Positions 11,735 through 24,423 of a stretch of DNA of 64,000 nt are shown one piece after another. Below the pieces are notes generated by a model. It was not told where the DNA came from. It did not search any database and was given only the letters and a program-made list of their open reading frames with translations. The position numbers were made by a program, and so were the translations under genes. Source of the DNA: Sapria himalayana (taxonomy: Eukaryota; Streptophyta; Magnoliopsida; Malpighiales; Rafflesiaceae); the NCBI GenBank assembly GCA_029783825.1, contig JAREIK010000385.1, positions 2,287,501 to 2,351,500 of the forward strand, given 5' to 3'. Position 1 is the stretch's first letter. The number at the start of each line of letters is the position of its first letter.

Positions 11735-13072
11735 ATGATCTCGTCGGTTTGCTATCGGAGAACTCTTCCTCAAATTCCTTCATCTTTGAAGATTTTACCT
11801 GCTTCAACAACATTTCTCATTTCCCACCTCCGCCCCAAATCAGAAATTTCAAGTCCCAAAATTTATGTTTCGGCCACTGTGTCAGAAACACTCTCCAGCT
11901 ACGGCAACGACTGGAAACGCGCTTTCGATTTCTTCAACTGGGTTGAGAATGAATGCAATTTCACCCACACAACGGTTACGTATAACCGAATGGTAGACAT
12001 TCTAGGAAAGTTTTTTGAATACGATCTCTCATGGGACTTGATTGGGAGAATGAAAAGGAGCTCGTGTGCAAGGCCTGATCACGCCACCTTTCGTATAATG
12101 TTTAAGCGATATATTTCTGCACACATGGTAAACGATGCTATATGTTGTTTTGATAGATTGGATGAATTCAACTTGAAAGACGAGACATCTTATTACAGTC
12201 TCATTGACGCCCTCTGCGAGTATAAGCATGTGACGGAGGCTCATGATTTTTGTTTCGGAAAGGATCATGTCCGTGTTAGGGATGGTATTTTGGGAAGTTT
12301 GATGAAGAAGACTAAGATCCATAACATGATTTTACGTGGGTGGTCAAAAATTGGTTGGTGGGGCAAGTGCAAGGAGTTTTGGGAAGAGATGGATAAGATG
12401 GGAGTGAGTAAGGACCTGCACTCTTATTCCATATATATGGATATCCTCTGCAAAAGTAGGAAGCCATCGAGGGCAGTGCAATTATACAAAGAGATGCAGC
12501 GTAAAAGAATAAAATTAGACGTGGTGGCATATAATACAGTAATACGAGCCACTGGTTTATCTGAAGGGGTTGATTTTGCAATGCGAGTTTGTCGCCAGAT
12601 GAGGGAATCAGGCTGTAATCCGAATGTGGCGACATGTAATATTGTTATAAAGTTGCTCTGTGATAATGGAAGGGTGAGAGATGCATACAAAATGTTCTAC
12701 GAAATGCCCAAGAATGGTGTTGAGCCAAACGTCATCACCTATCAATGTTTTTTTGCATCTCTCGAGAAGCCCAAAGAGATTTTTTGGATGTTTGATAGGA
12801 TGGTTGCTGATGGCGTTCGGCCACGGATAGAAACTTTTGTGATGCTCATGAGGAAGTTTGGAAGATGGGGATTTCTCCGGCCCATATTTATGCTGTGGAA
12901 GAAGATGGAAGAACTCAAGTGTAGTCCTGATGATTCTGCATACAATGCTTTGATCGATGCTCTAGTTCAAAAGGGTATGTTAGACATGGCTAAGAGGTAT
13001 GACGAAGAGATGCTGGCAAAAGGGCTCTCTGCTAAGCCAAGAGCAGGGCTAGGCTCAAAGTTGATTATCTGA
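11735..13072 (+). CDS. Pentatricopeptide-repeat protein, probably mitochondrial (At1g80550-like)
   Basis: Intronless 445-codon ORF. P-class PPR proteins are helical-repeat RNA-binding proteins that act on organellar transcripts. Residues 1-45 are Ser/Arg-rich with few acidic residues, consistent with a mitochondrial or plastid presequence. From about residue 60 to 430 the sequence is a chain of PPR units. Clear ones start at VTYNRMVDIL (81), DLHSYSIYMDILCK (227), DVVAYNTVI (262), NVATCNIVIKLLCDNGRVRDAYKM (297), NVITYQCFF (332) and DSAYNALIDALVQKGMLDMAKRY (400). IHNMILRGWSKIGWWGKCKE (195-214) strongly recalls Arabidopsis At1g80550. That match is from memory. Start: ATG 11735 is the first in frame and leaves a plausible presequence. 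Base composition is normal for coding DNA, with no disruption. The RNA target is unknown. Confidence 0.93.
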   Translation: MISSVCYRRTLPQIPSSLKILPASTTFLISHLRPKSEISSPKIYVSATVSETLSSYGNDWKRAFDFFNWVENECNFTHTTVTYNRMVDILGKFFEYDLSWDLIGRMKRSSCARPDHATFRIMFKRYISAHMVNDAICCFDRLDEFNLKDETSYYSLIDALCEYKHVTEAHDFCFGKDHVRVRDGILGSLMKKTKIHNMILRGWSKIGWWGKCKEFWEEMDKMGVSKDLHSYSIYMDILCKSRKPSRAVQLYKEMQRKRIKLDVVAYNTVIRATGLSEGVDFAMRVCRQMRESGCNPNVATCNIVIKLLCDNGRVRDAYKMFYEMPKNGVEPNVITYQCFFASLEKPKEIFWMFDRMVADGVRPRIETFVMLMRKFGRWGFLRPIFMLWKKMEELKCSPDDSAYNALIDALVQKGMLDMAKRYDEEMLAKGLSAKPRAGLGSKLII

Positions 13073-14589
13073 TATCTTTGTATATTCTGTTTCTCACCAA
13101 CTTTTCTCAGTTCGGAAAGAGCAGTCGCTTGATTGGAGAATGGTCCACTGCTGTTTTTATTATATTTTAATGGATGCAAAGTCTTGGTTCGAATCATTTG
13201 GGGAAGATAAATATGGAGATTGATTTCACAAAGCGATAACAAGAATTTCAGGTTAGAAATATTGTCCTTCCTCATACTTCTTTCTGTCTGGCTGATTTTT
13301 TTTTTTTTTTGATGGAAGCTGCTTGTTTTCTTATAATGGTAGCATGCTAGAAATCAACTAGTTTTCATTGTATCACGTGTTAACTTTTTATGTTCTTCGG
13401 TGGGTCCTTCCATGGCTTCCAGTGAAAACCTAGAAAGTAAGCTCAATTTCTCACTTTCTCTTGCAATAGTTTTTGGCCTTTTGTCTTTTTTTTTTTTGTT
13501 AAAATTTTTCATGTTTTTGTGGGAGGATGCTTACACATATATGATATACCTAGCAATATATTATTAAAAATTACAAACCCTTAAGAAGAAAAGTAACTCA
13601 TGGCTACTTTTTTAGTTGGTGGTAAATGTCTTAGATGTTGCACAAGGCTTCTCCTTAGCATGAGATTTGAGAGGCCAAATTATTGACATTCTTATCCTTA
13701 AAAGTCAGATAAATTATATCTGATGAATCTTGAATTCAATACTAACATTCCTTGGATAAAATACTTGGGCATCATATTAGGATGTGACTTCTAATACATG
13801 CATACAATATAAAAACTTTTTAGTTGATTAGTTAATTAATTATTATTTTAGTTTAAACATATTTAATTTGATAGTTATTATGAGATCCGATGGCTATTTT
13901 TTAATGTAAGAATGAATAAAACATTGCTAAAAAATTTTAAAATAATACCATAAAAAATATTAATTATTAAATTTTAATTCATGATTTTTGATATAAATTT
14001 TTAGAAAAATATAAAAATAATATTAATAATATTCAGCCTCCAGAATTATATGGGGAGTTTATGCGAAATAAAATGTATTATTGGAGATAGGTGCAACACT
14101 TACATTTAAGTATGATGTTAAATATTAAAATACATAATGAAAAGAGAGTGTGAAATGTATAACATAAAGAATTTTTGGATCAAGAAAAAGTGAGAATTTA
14201 AGTATGATGGGAAATAAAATAGTCATAATGAAACATACAACATAATGACAAGAGAAAGTGAGAAAAGTAATCATAAAAAAAATACAATGTAAATATTTGG
14301 ATCAAGTGAAATTATTAAATTTTAAAAATTAAAATCTAAGAAATAGTTAATTCATCAAAAATACTGTAAACCTTGTAAGCTTCTTCAATGTATCTTTAGT
14401 AAGTATGATGTGCATATACACATGATATTTAAATTTTCATGTTAAAATTTATCATGCATAAAATGAGAAAAGATAATAATTATGTATGTGGTGAATTCCC
14501 TTTAAATGTTTGAAGGTGTTGAGAGATACTGCAATGAAATAATTAATTATGTTTTTAATATGATGTTAAAGATAGGAAATATTATTAGA
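13073..14589. other. PPR 3' region and AT-rich intergenic DNA
   Basis: The first ~300 bases are probably 3' UTR/terminator of the PPR gene. Poly-T runs occur at about 13299-13312 and 13487-13497. No other gene or recognisable transposon signature is seen. Confidence 0.4.
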
Positions 14590-15260
14590 ATGATTGAAAT
14601 TATGATTTATAGTTATATCTTGGGTTTAAGTCTAGTAAATTAATTTATATTAATTTTAATTTTTTGAATAAATTTAGAATAAATTATATAACTATAAGGA
14701 TTTTTAAGTTACGATTTATATGATTAAGTGAGAAAAAATAATAAATTATAGATTGAGATAAAAATATGTCAATTTTAATACTATAGTATTAGAATTATTG
14801 CTTCTAGTTATATATTGGGTTTAAGTCTAATAGATATATTTATATTTTTTTTAATTTTTTGAATAAATCTAGAATGAATTATATAACTATAAGGATTTCA
14901 AAGTTATGACTCATATGATGAAGTGAAAAAAAATAATAAATTATAGATTGATATAAAAATATAATATTTTTAATATGATAGTATTAAATTTATGACTTAT
15001 AGATATATCTTGGGTTAAGTCTAATAGATTAATTTATATATTTTTTTAATTTTTTTAATAATTTTAAAATAATTTTACTAACTATAAGAATTTGAAAGTT
15101 ATGACTCAAGATGAAGTGAAAATTTTTTTAAATGATAGATTGATATAAAAATATGTTATTTTTACTTCGAAGTATTCAAATTATGACTTAATAGTTATAT
15201 ATTGGGTTTAACTCTAATAGATTAAATTATATATTTTTATATTTTTTGAATAAATTTAGA
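14590..15260. repeat. ~195-bp tandem repeat, four divergent copies
   Basis: The phrase AGTTATATCTTGGGTTTAAGTCTAATAGATT recurs (with changes) at 14611, 14806, 15001 and 15192, a spacing of 195, 195 and 191. The rest of each unit also aligns: GAATAAATTTAGAATAAATTATATAACTATAAGGATTT, then TTATGACT, then AAAAATAATAAATTATAGATTGATATAAAAATAT. Extremely AT-rich, with no coding potential. The copies differ from each other by many substitutions, so the array is old. Confidence 0.85.
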
Positions 15261-16120
15261 ATAATATAAGAATCAAACCAATGATAAATAAATATACATG
15301 AAATGTACATGTAAATATATGAATCAAGTCAAATATATAAAATATTAAAAATCAATCACTAGTAAATAATAAAGAAATCAAGTCAAATATGTTTGAAATT
15401 TGTAATAATAAAGAAATTAAAGATTGCAAATTTGTGATTCATAATAAAATGTTGTTATTTTAAAAACAAGTTTCATTTTATTATGAGATTAATTAATTTG
15501 TTTGATTGTATGACAAATTATAAAAGAATCAAAACAAAAACCATATTGATAAAAGATATTTTCATTTTTTATTAATAAATATTTGTGGTGTGAGAGAATT
15601 TATGTTTTTTGATTTCTATTGATATAATATAATATAATATTATTAAAAATTTAATGATAAAGGATATGTTTTGCAAAATAATCACAAGTTTAACTTTAAG
15701 ACATGAAATTGGTTTCTTATATTGTCATTATAAATGAAATGACATGATGAAATTCACATCAAGCATAGTAAACATTGTAGCAAAAATTTATTTTAGATGC
15801 TGAAAATTTAAAAATGAGTTTGACTAAAACTGAATGTGCACTATAATTTATCATATATAATTATGATTCATTTTCTAAAGTTTAAAAGCATGTTTATTTT
15901 TTCTAGATTTGAAATAAATTTTTAAAAAATTCATCATTTGTTTATCAAATTGTCATTTCATGCATTCACTTTAGTATGTACATATTCTGAATTATTGTTG
16001 GTGTTTATTTGTTTGAAGTTTATTGCATCTCGTACTTTTTTATTGTGGAATTAAAGTTACATGAATGAACATGAAGATGATAGCAATGCACCTTAGAATA
16101 AAGGAAGAAACGTGTAGAGG
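15261..16120. other. AT-rich intergenic DNA
   Basis: No gene recognised. A small ATAAT pentamer run (TATAATATAATATAATATT) lies near 15624-15642. Confidence 0.4.
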
Positions 16121-16299
16121 AGATGCTTTTAGGTTAGAATGGCAAAAATAAAAAAACTTGAGCATCCATCAATTTTCTTCCAAACCAAAAAAAATATTCT
16201 TCTAAAATTATATGGTGTATTAGGGGCTACACAATCTAAAAGTAAAGGTATTAAATGAGTCATGTCAAATTTGAAAGAGGGCAACTTTGCATGATTTTT

Positions 16300-16700
16300 T
16301 GGTTCGTTGGCAACTTGGGTTGTGTCGGCCTGTCTTGGTCTGGGTCGTGCCAAGTGAAAATCTAGCATGAGATGGGCATGAGGATTGGGCCATCTAGAGA
16401 TGTCCATTGGGTCAGACAACCCAATAATGCACTATGGCATTGGCAAGAGCAGTGCTTGCCTCGTGCGTTGGTTGTATCATCCCATGGTCTATGCCATATC
16501 AACCTACTACATTGCCGTGTTGGCCTGGCAAAATAGCATGCCAACTCACAACACGACATGTTGTATTTGGCATGATAGCCATGGTGTGTGCATGGGCCCC
16601 ATTTAAAAATAAGTGTGAAGCCCACACATTTATTTAAATAATATTATATTAAATATGGCACATGATCTGCATGGGCCCCATTTAAAATTAAGTTCATTTT
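16300..16700. other. Decayed GC-rich hAT-like subterminal region
   Basis: An island of GC-richer sequence with GTGTCGGCCTG, GGGTCGTGCC and, at 16392, TAGAGATGTCCATTGGGT, which resembles a mutated hAT terminus (TAGAGGTGTCAAACGGG). A 19-bp phrase, GCATGGGCCCCATTTAAAA, is repeated at about 16590 and 16671. This may be the left end of the decayed hAT whose transposase follows at 17.2-19.7 kb. The assignment is inference. Confidence 0.45.
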
Positions 16701-18924
16701 GGCTTTGCATCGATATGCTTCTAATAGGATAATCAATAGGATAATGATGCATGTCATTGTCATGTTGGTTAACTAATAAAATATTAACTATTATTGTTAA
16801 AAAAATGTAATACAACATTCATTTAATCTTTGTTCAAATAAATTTAATAAAAAAATTATTTAATTGAAAATTGAAAAATTGTCTATAAATAAGAGTTTAA
16901 TGCTAATATTTTTTACACGTAAATTGTTATTTGTTCTCTCTAATTATTAGTTATTTGTCCTTTGAAATTTTCTAAATTGCAATATATATTGTTTATTATA
17001 TATATTTTAAAATTTTTTATTTTAATCTTATATAAAATACATCCGTATAAAATAATATTAGCCAACGAGCCTTATAGTAGTTGACTTGTAGATTATTTGA
17101 TTTGGATTTGGATTCAGGTTTGAATTTTTTCATGTTGTATTATTTTTTTACTTTTTTTACAATATAATTTCCGAATAAAAAAAATAAATTTTTCTTCCTC
17201 TAAAATTTACTAAAATTTAAAATAAAAAATATTAGTTAACATTATAAGAATGAGATAGATATAGATATTGATTTAAATAATGATAATCTAATTAAAAAGG
17301 CAAAATTAAGTTATCTTTTAGTGATAGGTTGGTCCCAGTGCCGGTCTCAACATTAACCTCGATCTTAGAGCCTAATAACCCTAAGAATAAACATTCTTAT
17401 TATAAATTTATTTTAATTTTATTAAAAATAAAAATTCTCGAGGTGTTAAAGAAGATTCAATATAATATATATATTGTAAAAAAATATATACTAGTAAAAA
17501 TATTGGTAGGATTAGATATCTTAGGATACCTACAAATAACCTACTAAAAAATATAGTATATTAGATCTTAGGTCAGATAAACCCACTTATGAATTATTAT
17601 TCTTGTATTTGGTTATATTTTTGTGTTCAATGATCTTCTTTATTTATTGTCATAAGTTTGTATGAGAAAATATACTAGATATAATTGTTAGTGTGAATAG
17701 TTTTGCTTAGATTTTTAGAAGATCTCAAACTAATTCTTTTATTAAAGATATATTTGTAGCCTATTTATTTTAGGATTTTTATAATATATAAAAATGACAT
17801 AATAAAAAATTATAAAAAAAAAATAATTAATCATTAATGAACTTAGAATATAAAATAGAGTGATCTCGATGATGTCTAATATTTGGGCTAATCACGATTA
17901 TAATAAATTCGTATGTATTATTATCCATTTTATTGATTCTAATTAGAAAGTAAATAAAAAAAATATTAGGATATAATGATATTCTTCATTCTCATGATTA
18001 TTTTGTTATGTATGAGTATTTGTTAAAGGCCTTTAAGAAATATGAGATATAAAATATAATAGTTAATACGATATTTAGTGATTATTCAAATAATTATGTA
18101 TTAATAAATATTTTCATGAGAACTATTAGAATTGATCTCTTAATAGAGAATTTTCATGTTAGATATATACATCATATAATAAGCTTAATAGTATATATTA
18201 GTTTAAAAATTATGTTTATTCATTAAAATAAATATGTAATGCATTAAAATAATTAGGATACTTAATAGGCTACAAAACTTGTATACTTAAATAAGTCGTT
18301 AGATTAAAAAAAATTCAATTAGATGCTAAATACTATTGGAATTCAATATATTTGATTTTGGATTTATACTATCTACTAACATGTGATATTTGATTATGTA
18401 AATAATAAAATTAATAAAATAATAATCAATGAATTTGATTGAGATATGAATTTTAATTTTTAAAATTTATAAAATTCTTTAATGATATGACAAATATATA
18501 TTTGGTAGTAAATACTTTCACGATGTATATTATATTTAAGTGCATATATAATATTAGTAGTATCTTGAATCTGTATAGAGAACATCATAGCATTATCTCT
18601 TCATTATTGATTTTTCTTTTTTAGTGATATGACTATTCAAATAAAAAAAAATTAAAATATTGATTTTTATTTTATCTCTTTATTATTTATTTATCTCAAT
18701 GAATTTTAGCACTAAAGTGGAAGAAATAAAAAATATTATCAAATAAATATTTACTTGTATGGACTAACTATTTAAATATTATGATATTAAGTTTGATATT
18801 ATTATTGAGTTTTTGAATACATAGGTTAATACCATATTTATATACAATGAATTTTTATCTAGTTATCTAGGAACAAATGTCATGTATGTTCGTTAAATTG
18901 AAGTGTTGTTGAGGTACTTATATA

Positions 18925-18932
18925 CTTATTAT
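18925..18932. repeat. Target-site duplication of the MITE (left)
   Basis: CTTATTAT, identical to 19338-19345. An 8-bp duplication indicates hAT-type integration. Confidence 0.9.
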
Positions 18933-19337
18933 CTATGTTGCACGGATACGCCTAGGAATTGCTGTGTCCATGTGTCGGACACGTGGACATTACGACACGG
19001 GTTGAACACGTGTCCGATACGCCACGTGGTGTATCAGACAAATTTAGATTATTTTAAAATTTTTACATTATTTAAAAATACAGAATTTTAAATTATTTTA
19101 AAATACAAAATTTAAAATTATTATAAAATACAGAATTTAAATTATTTTAAAATACAGTATTTTAAATTATTTTAAAATACTTAATATTTATAATTAATAA
19201 TTTTTATTTTTATTTTTATTTTTTTTATCATGACGTATCCTAGTCATATCCGTATCCTAGTTTTTTAGAATTTGCCGTGTCCCCGTTTCATGCCAGTGTC
19301 GTATCCCCGTGTCTGTATCCGTGTCCGTGCAACATAG
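18933..19337. mobile_element. hAT-type MITE, 405 bp, with perfect 8-bp TSD
   Basis: Terminal inverted repeats CTATGTTGCACGGATACG (left) and, at the right end, the complement of CTATGTTGCACGGACACG (one mismatch in 18). Flanked by CTTATTAT on both sides. The left part carries three CACGTG palindromes (about 18979, 19006, 19022). The middle is an AT-rich reiteration of TTTAAATTATTTTAAAATACAG-like units (about 19030-19185). The right part is CCGTGTCC/TGTATCC-rich. No coding capacity. A truncated relative lies at 29317-29525. Confidence 0.9.
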
Positions 19338-19345
19338 CTTATTAT
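19338..19345. repeat. Target-site duplication of the MITE (right)
   Basis: CTTATTAT, identical to 18925-18932. Confidence 0.9.
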
Positions 19346-19699
19346 TATTTTATTTTGTCACATAATGATACAATTTTGATAAATTGAATTTATGAAAATC
19401 ATGAGTTCCGTATTATTATATTATATAAAATAATATATGATCTATCAATCTATTTGATATTTAACATTGTATTAAAATTTATTTTTTTGTAGTTTTGAAT
19501 GTGATTTCATATAGGAGGGGCATAATATATTTTGATATTATTGAAGCTCTATAATGAATACAAGATTGAAAGAATATATGAATAAATTTTCAAGATAAAA
19601 TCAAAGAGCTATTAGTGGATGATGTCATACGTGAAAATAAAGATATTGAGACTATGAGATATGAGTATAACGATATGAATTAGACATGGTTTTTGACAT

Positions 19700-20515
19700 G
19701 TATTTATATTTTTGCTACTAGCACAAATCAGTATGTATTATTTTATTTGTTTTTATATTTTTATATGCATATAGATATAAATTTATATTTTTAAATTAGG
19801 CTAAAATATATAATTTTTATTGTATTCGTGTATATTGATTTTCACATATATTAATTCTATTGGACAATTGCGCTTTCACAGTTGTGATTCAGAGCAAGAA
19901 AGAACAACAAAACAACAAACAACAATCAATATATATATCCAATTTACAATCCAATCAATGCAGAATCAAAAAACAAAACAAAAACTAAAAATAACGTAGT
20001 TTACTAGTCGCTTAGTACAACTAGTTATATCCACTAGAAAATACTTATGCATTATAGATTAAACTAATAGAAATCTTACAGTATGTGCATCGCAGAAACA
20101 GCTGCGATAAATCACGCATAGAGAGAGAAAAGAATAGTTCCATATCATGAAAATAGTATCACGAAAAATAAAATACAAAATATTTTATATTAAAACTTTT
20201 TCGGTTCAATTAATCAGAGCGTGTCGGATTATCAGACGGGTCAGGTTTCGCTCCAAAAATTTCACAGCGGGACCTCCGTTATTCTGTTACAACTGTATTT
20301 TCGGTTCTCTTAATATTTATTTTTTTATACATACATGAAATTATTAAAACAGAAATATTTGGTTATACAAATAGATTATCAAAATAAATTATATATTTTA
20401 GTAAATTATTATATGGAAATTTTCAATTTTAAAAATTATTTATACATATATAAATATATAAACAAAATTAGAATTATATTAATTTATGAATTAAAAATTA
20501 AGTTAGGGTTAGGGG
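19700..20515. other. Unassigned intergenic DNA
   Basis: AT-rich overall. A stretch at 19865-20300 has more balanced composition (for example CAGCTGCGATAAATCACGC near 20098, and CGGATTATCAGACGGGTCAGG), unlike the decayed transposons around it, but I can assign no gene or element. Confidence 0.35.
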
Positions 20516-21290
20516 TCATACCACCTGTGGTGTTTACCCTACCCTAGCCTAGGCTAGGCAGTAGGCCCTAGGGGATAGGTTGGCTTGACTAATGCCTATT
20601 GCCATTAGCTTACTTTATTGGCTATTGCCAATGCTATATTGAATTAGCTAGTAGCTAGCAACTTACTGGATCATTGGCTAGCACCTATGGCAAATTGTTT
20701 GAATTAGTTGCAAACGCATGCTAACCTTGGATAGCCATGTGTGGGGTCATGCACAAAATCATGTGTGGTCCTATCGTGTTGGGAGTTAGTTGGGTCTAAT
20801 TCGACCACTAGGTTGGACTTGGTGGATTCTTTTAGGCCATGCTCTAGTTGTGCTTAGATCAACCACCAATTTAGACATAATTTTTAATTTGAGTTTGGGC
20901 CTAAAGCTTAGGGCCTTAGACGTCTCATCTATTTCGACACAAGAAAAAAAAACTAAAAAAACAATAATTTAGCCATTTAGAGTCTTATTTTTAAAAACAT
21001 AATAACTCAATTTATTTGAGCAATATGCTAGTTTGTGTCTGTTTAAGGCATGAGCTCTACCATGTTGGGTAGTGTTAGAAGTATTAAATGGGCTATGTCG
21101 TATTGGCATGATTATTTTTTTGTGTGGTCCAATTAGGTCACCGTGCTATGCCGGGCATGACTTGATTGTCAAAACATTAGGCTGGTCATGGCTTATTTGG
21201 AATGCAATTAGGCACATTTATGCCGTGTCATGTTATATCATGTTGGTTTTTGGGCAGTAACATTGCGACACGGAAAACACCACTCCACCA
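20516..21290. other. GC-richer, decayed transposon end region
   Basis: Contains CCTAGCCTAGGCTAGG (about 20543), GGCTA/GCCATT-rich text and, near 21077, TTAGAAGTATTAAATGGGCTATG, which looks like a mutated hAT terminus. It may be the terminus of the minus-strand hAT remnant at 21.85-23.53 kb. No coding sequence. Confidence 0.4.
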
Positions 21291-21849
21291 AGGAGCAGCT
21301 TGAGTCCTAAAATTTTCATTAAATTTGTATTTGTGTTTGCCCAAGTCCCAATTAAAATATTTCAAAATTTTAAATTATTATTAATTCAAAATATTTTATT
21401 TATTATTTATATAATTATAAATCAAAATAATATAATTAAAAAATATATGTGTAATATGCATTACATATTTATATTGCATTGTAAATTTAAATGAATTAAA
21501 ATGATATAAATAATTAATTTTTTTTGACATTCGGCCCAACTAAAAAATAAAAGTTCCTAAAAAAAATAATTTATTCTATAATCAAAAGTAGAGTATAATA
21601 CATATACATACATATCATAAGTTGAAGCATAAATGCATATTGACATAATTGATAGAAATCTAAAAATAATTAAAATATTATATCATATAAAAAAATAATC
21701 AAAAATCATGAATTTTTAATTTTGGGAAAGAATAAAAATAATGACATAACTAAAAAAAATCCAAAAACAATGAAAATATGATAATTATTTATAGGTATGA
21801 CTAGTGGTGAATTTATTATCTTTCATTTTTCATGAATTATTATCTATTA

Positions 21850-23530
21850 TTAATATTAACTTTTGTATCTTATCCTAAATGTTTAATTTTAAATTTTAGA
21901 TAATTAGTTCTAGTTTTGATTTTTTTTTTTACAATATTGATTGTCATAGAAAAAATAGATTCTAATACAATGCTAGATACTAGAGAGTTAATATGTTATG
22001 TGTCATCTTAGATAAACCAAAATATGAAAATTCATATAATTTATATTAAAAGAAAATATTTAAGTTCTTTTTATTATTTTGTGATAGGATGAAGAAATAA
22101 TTAGTATTTAAATACTGTGATATTATGTTCCTATTTGACTGACTACCTCATATTTTGTCACTGATCAATTGAATAGAGAAGTTATTATCTCTGAATATGA
22201 TGTTTATTTACGTATTTGTAGCCTAGTTATAATTACTATTATACCTAGTATCATAATATCTAAACAAGTTAATTATTTTTTTGTAAATAAAACTTTTAAG
22301 TTGGTGTTTATGGTTTAATACGTAGATATATATGTTAAAATATTTTATATTCTTCCATATTAATCATAGGTTCCATACAAGCAATTAAATAATATAGAGT
22401 GAGAATAAATGATCAGTATTTTAAATATTTTGTTTTTATCTTAACAGTCATAACATTAAATGAATGATGATCTATATACTTACTAAATATATTACTAATG
22501 TCTCATATGTATTTAAGTGCAATTTAGGTAGTGAGAGTGTACACAGCTGAACACATATTTGTCGTGTTATAAAATTTTTTTATGAATTTTATAAATAAAA
22601 ATATTGTATTCAGTTTGAATTTTTAATAATAAGTTAATTATTTTTATTATTTACATACTTTGATATTATGTGTTAATAGCCAATATATGATTTCAACATA
22701 AGTATAATTCTAATGGTGCCTGATATATATTTAGAATTTTTTTTGACGCTTAGATAATTAGAAATTACTAAACTTTCGTTGTTTGTTACGTGTACTAAGG
22801 TATTTTATTGAATTTTTAATTTTTTAATATAAAAGAAATTATTTTTATTCATGCATATATTATTAGGTTAATAACATTATATATGTACTTAATATAAAAA
22901 ATCTCACATAATAGTTTATTTCTAATAGTCATAACAAATATACTAATGGCTAATCAATTATTAAAAGCATTATCAAAAATAATATTAAATTTTTTATTTT
23001 AAATATCATATTTTCTAAATATTTATATCATACACTCATATATTGCCGGATCATTAAGATGATACATTTTAGAAAATCATAATTAGTTTTTATTTTGAAT
23101 CTACATAGTAAGTGATTAGACATATGAATAATATATCATTATGACTAGTCTAAATATCGGACGTCATGGATATTACTCGATTATATTTTTTAAATTTATT
23201 AATTATTAATTATTTTTTTAACTAAAATAATTTATTATGTTATTCCTACTTGTAGACTTAGGAATTATATGAAAATAAGACTGGAAATAAGTTTGCATAA
23301 TATTATCAAATTATCTTCCAAAAATCTAATTGAAAAATTTATGATTATAATTAGTTTGGTCGTATATATTTTCTTAAAATTATCGTGGGAAGGGGTCAGA
23401 AAAATTTAATCCGAACTAGATCAAACTTAAAAGACCTTACTACTTAATTGAGTTTGTATGGGATCAATGCATCATATTTTTTGATGCATTGATCGCTATA
23501 CCTTTTAAGGTGTTTAGTGTCACATAAACT
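21850..23530 (-). pseudogene. Decayed hAT transposase, minus strand (same family)
   Basis: Collinear with the intact minus-strand transposase. 21945-22140 matches its dimerisation region, 22510-22720 matches the segment around ACACATGTTCGTCGTGTCATAA, and 23130-23230 matches the segment around TATCGGACGTCA (SDIWT region). 23400-23520 matches the N-terminal end. Almost all differences I compared move toward A/T. Many stops. Its orientation is opposite to the 17.2 kb copy and the same as the complete copy. Confidence 0.8.
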
Positions 23531-24415
23531 CTTACATATATGTATCTATTTTTTGATAATATATATATATATTATCTTGATTTTTCTTTTGATATCTTTA
23601 TAATTTTATTTTTTATTTTTTTAAAGTGTATTAATATTACTGAAGTTTATTTAATTTTTAATTTTTTAAGTGGATCAGTTTGGGTTTAGACTATTTGGGA
23701 GAACCTAGTTTTGGCCTCGAATTTTTTGAAAAAGTTATTATTATTATTTTACATTTATATTAATTTTAAAATTATTATCGTTATATTATTATTTGATATT
23801 TTATTTTAAATATTTTTATTTATTAAAAAAATTATAAATCTAATTTAAAATAAAAACTTAGAGAAAATTAAAAAGATAAGTGTATTGTAACTATGTTATA
23901 AAATAATGCACTACTTCTAACCTCAAGGCTCAACTAAGATTTTTAGATTCCAGTTATAATTTGAAAGTTGCACCATTTATGCTCATATGCATAAATGTAA
24001 GTTATAAATAAAATATTACAACAATGTATAATAATTGCAAAAAAAAAACAACAATTAAATTTAGAAATTAGGGGAGAGATCAGAGTTGAGAGCGTTTGAG
24101 AATCGATGAAAGGATGTTTAGAAATAAAATTATAAATTTCATAATCTTTCTTTATATAGATTTGAAAATAATTATAGAAATATATATTTTTTATATTTTT
24201 TAAATTTTTTTATATTTTTTATTGCAAGAAATCCCATAGCCTTTTGATTCTTCTCTTGTAGTCATTGGTAAAAATTTAATGCATATTTTTTTAAAAAAAT
24301 TGGTTTTATTTTATGCAGCATGAGGCACAGTCTGTGCTTGTCGCAATCGATGTCACCATCAGTTGCGTGAAGATGCAATGGGCTTTATTGGTGCAGTGCA
24401 GACATGGCTGGTGGT

Positions 24416-24423
24416 CACTGGCT
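24416..24423. repeat. hAT target-site duplication (left)
   Basis: CACTGGCT, identical to 28135-28142, directly abutting the TAGAGGTGTCAAACGGG terminus. Confidence 0.95.

Larger units (their letters stand above)
17240..19690 (+). pseudogene. Decayed hAT transposase (same family), interrupted by a MITE
   Basis: DNA-level similarity to the 6.7-8.7 kb copy is obvious at 17440-17575 (AAGATTCAATATAATATATA ... CTAAAAAATATAGTATATTAGATCTTAGG). Block MSNIWANHDYNKFVCIIIHFIDSN (about 17872-17945, in pieces) aligns with the intact protein's SDIWTCHDDSSYACITSHYVDSN. The C-terminal dimerisation block (VISYRRGIIYFDIIEAL, about 19500-19552) aligns with VISDRISRLRPDMVEAL. Massive AT-ward decay with many stops. 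The MITE at 18933-19337 sits inside it. Confidence 0.75.

Noticed and set aside
16362..16637. Cluster of short ORFs in both strands
   Set aside because: Lies in decayed GC-rich hAT-like end DNA; no protein similarity apparent.
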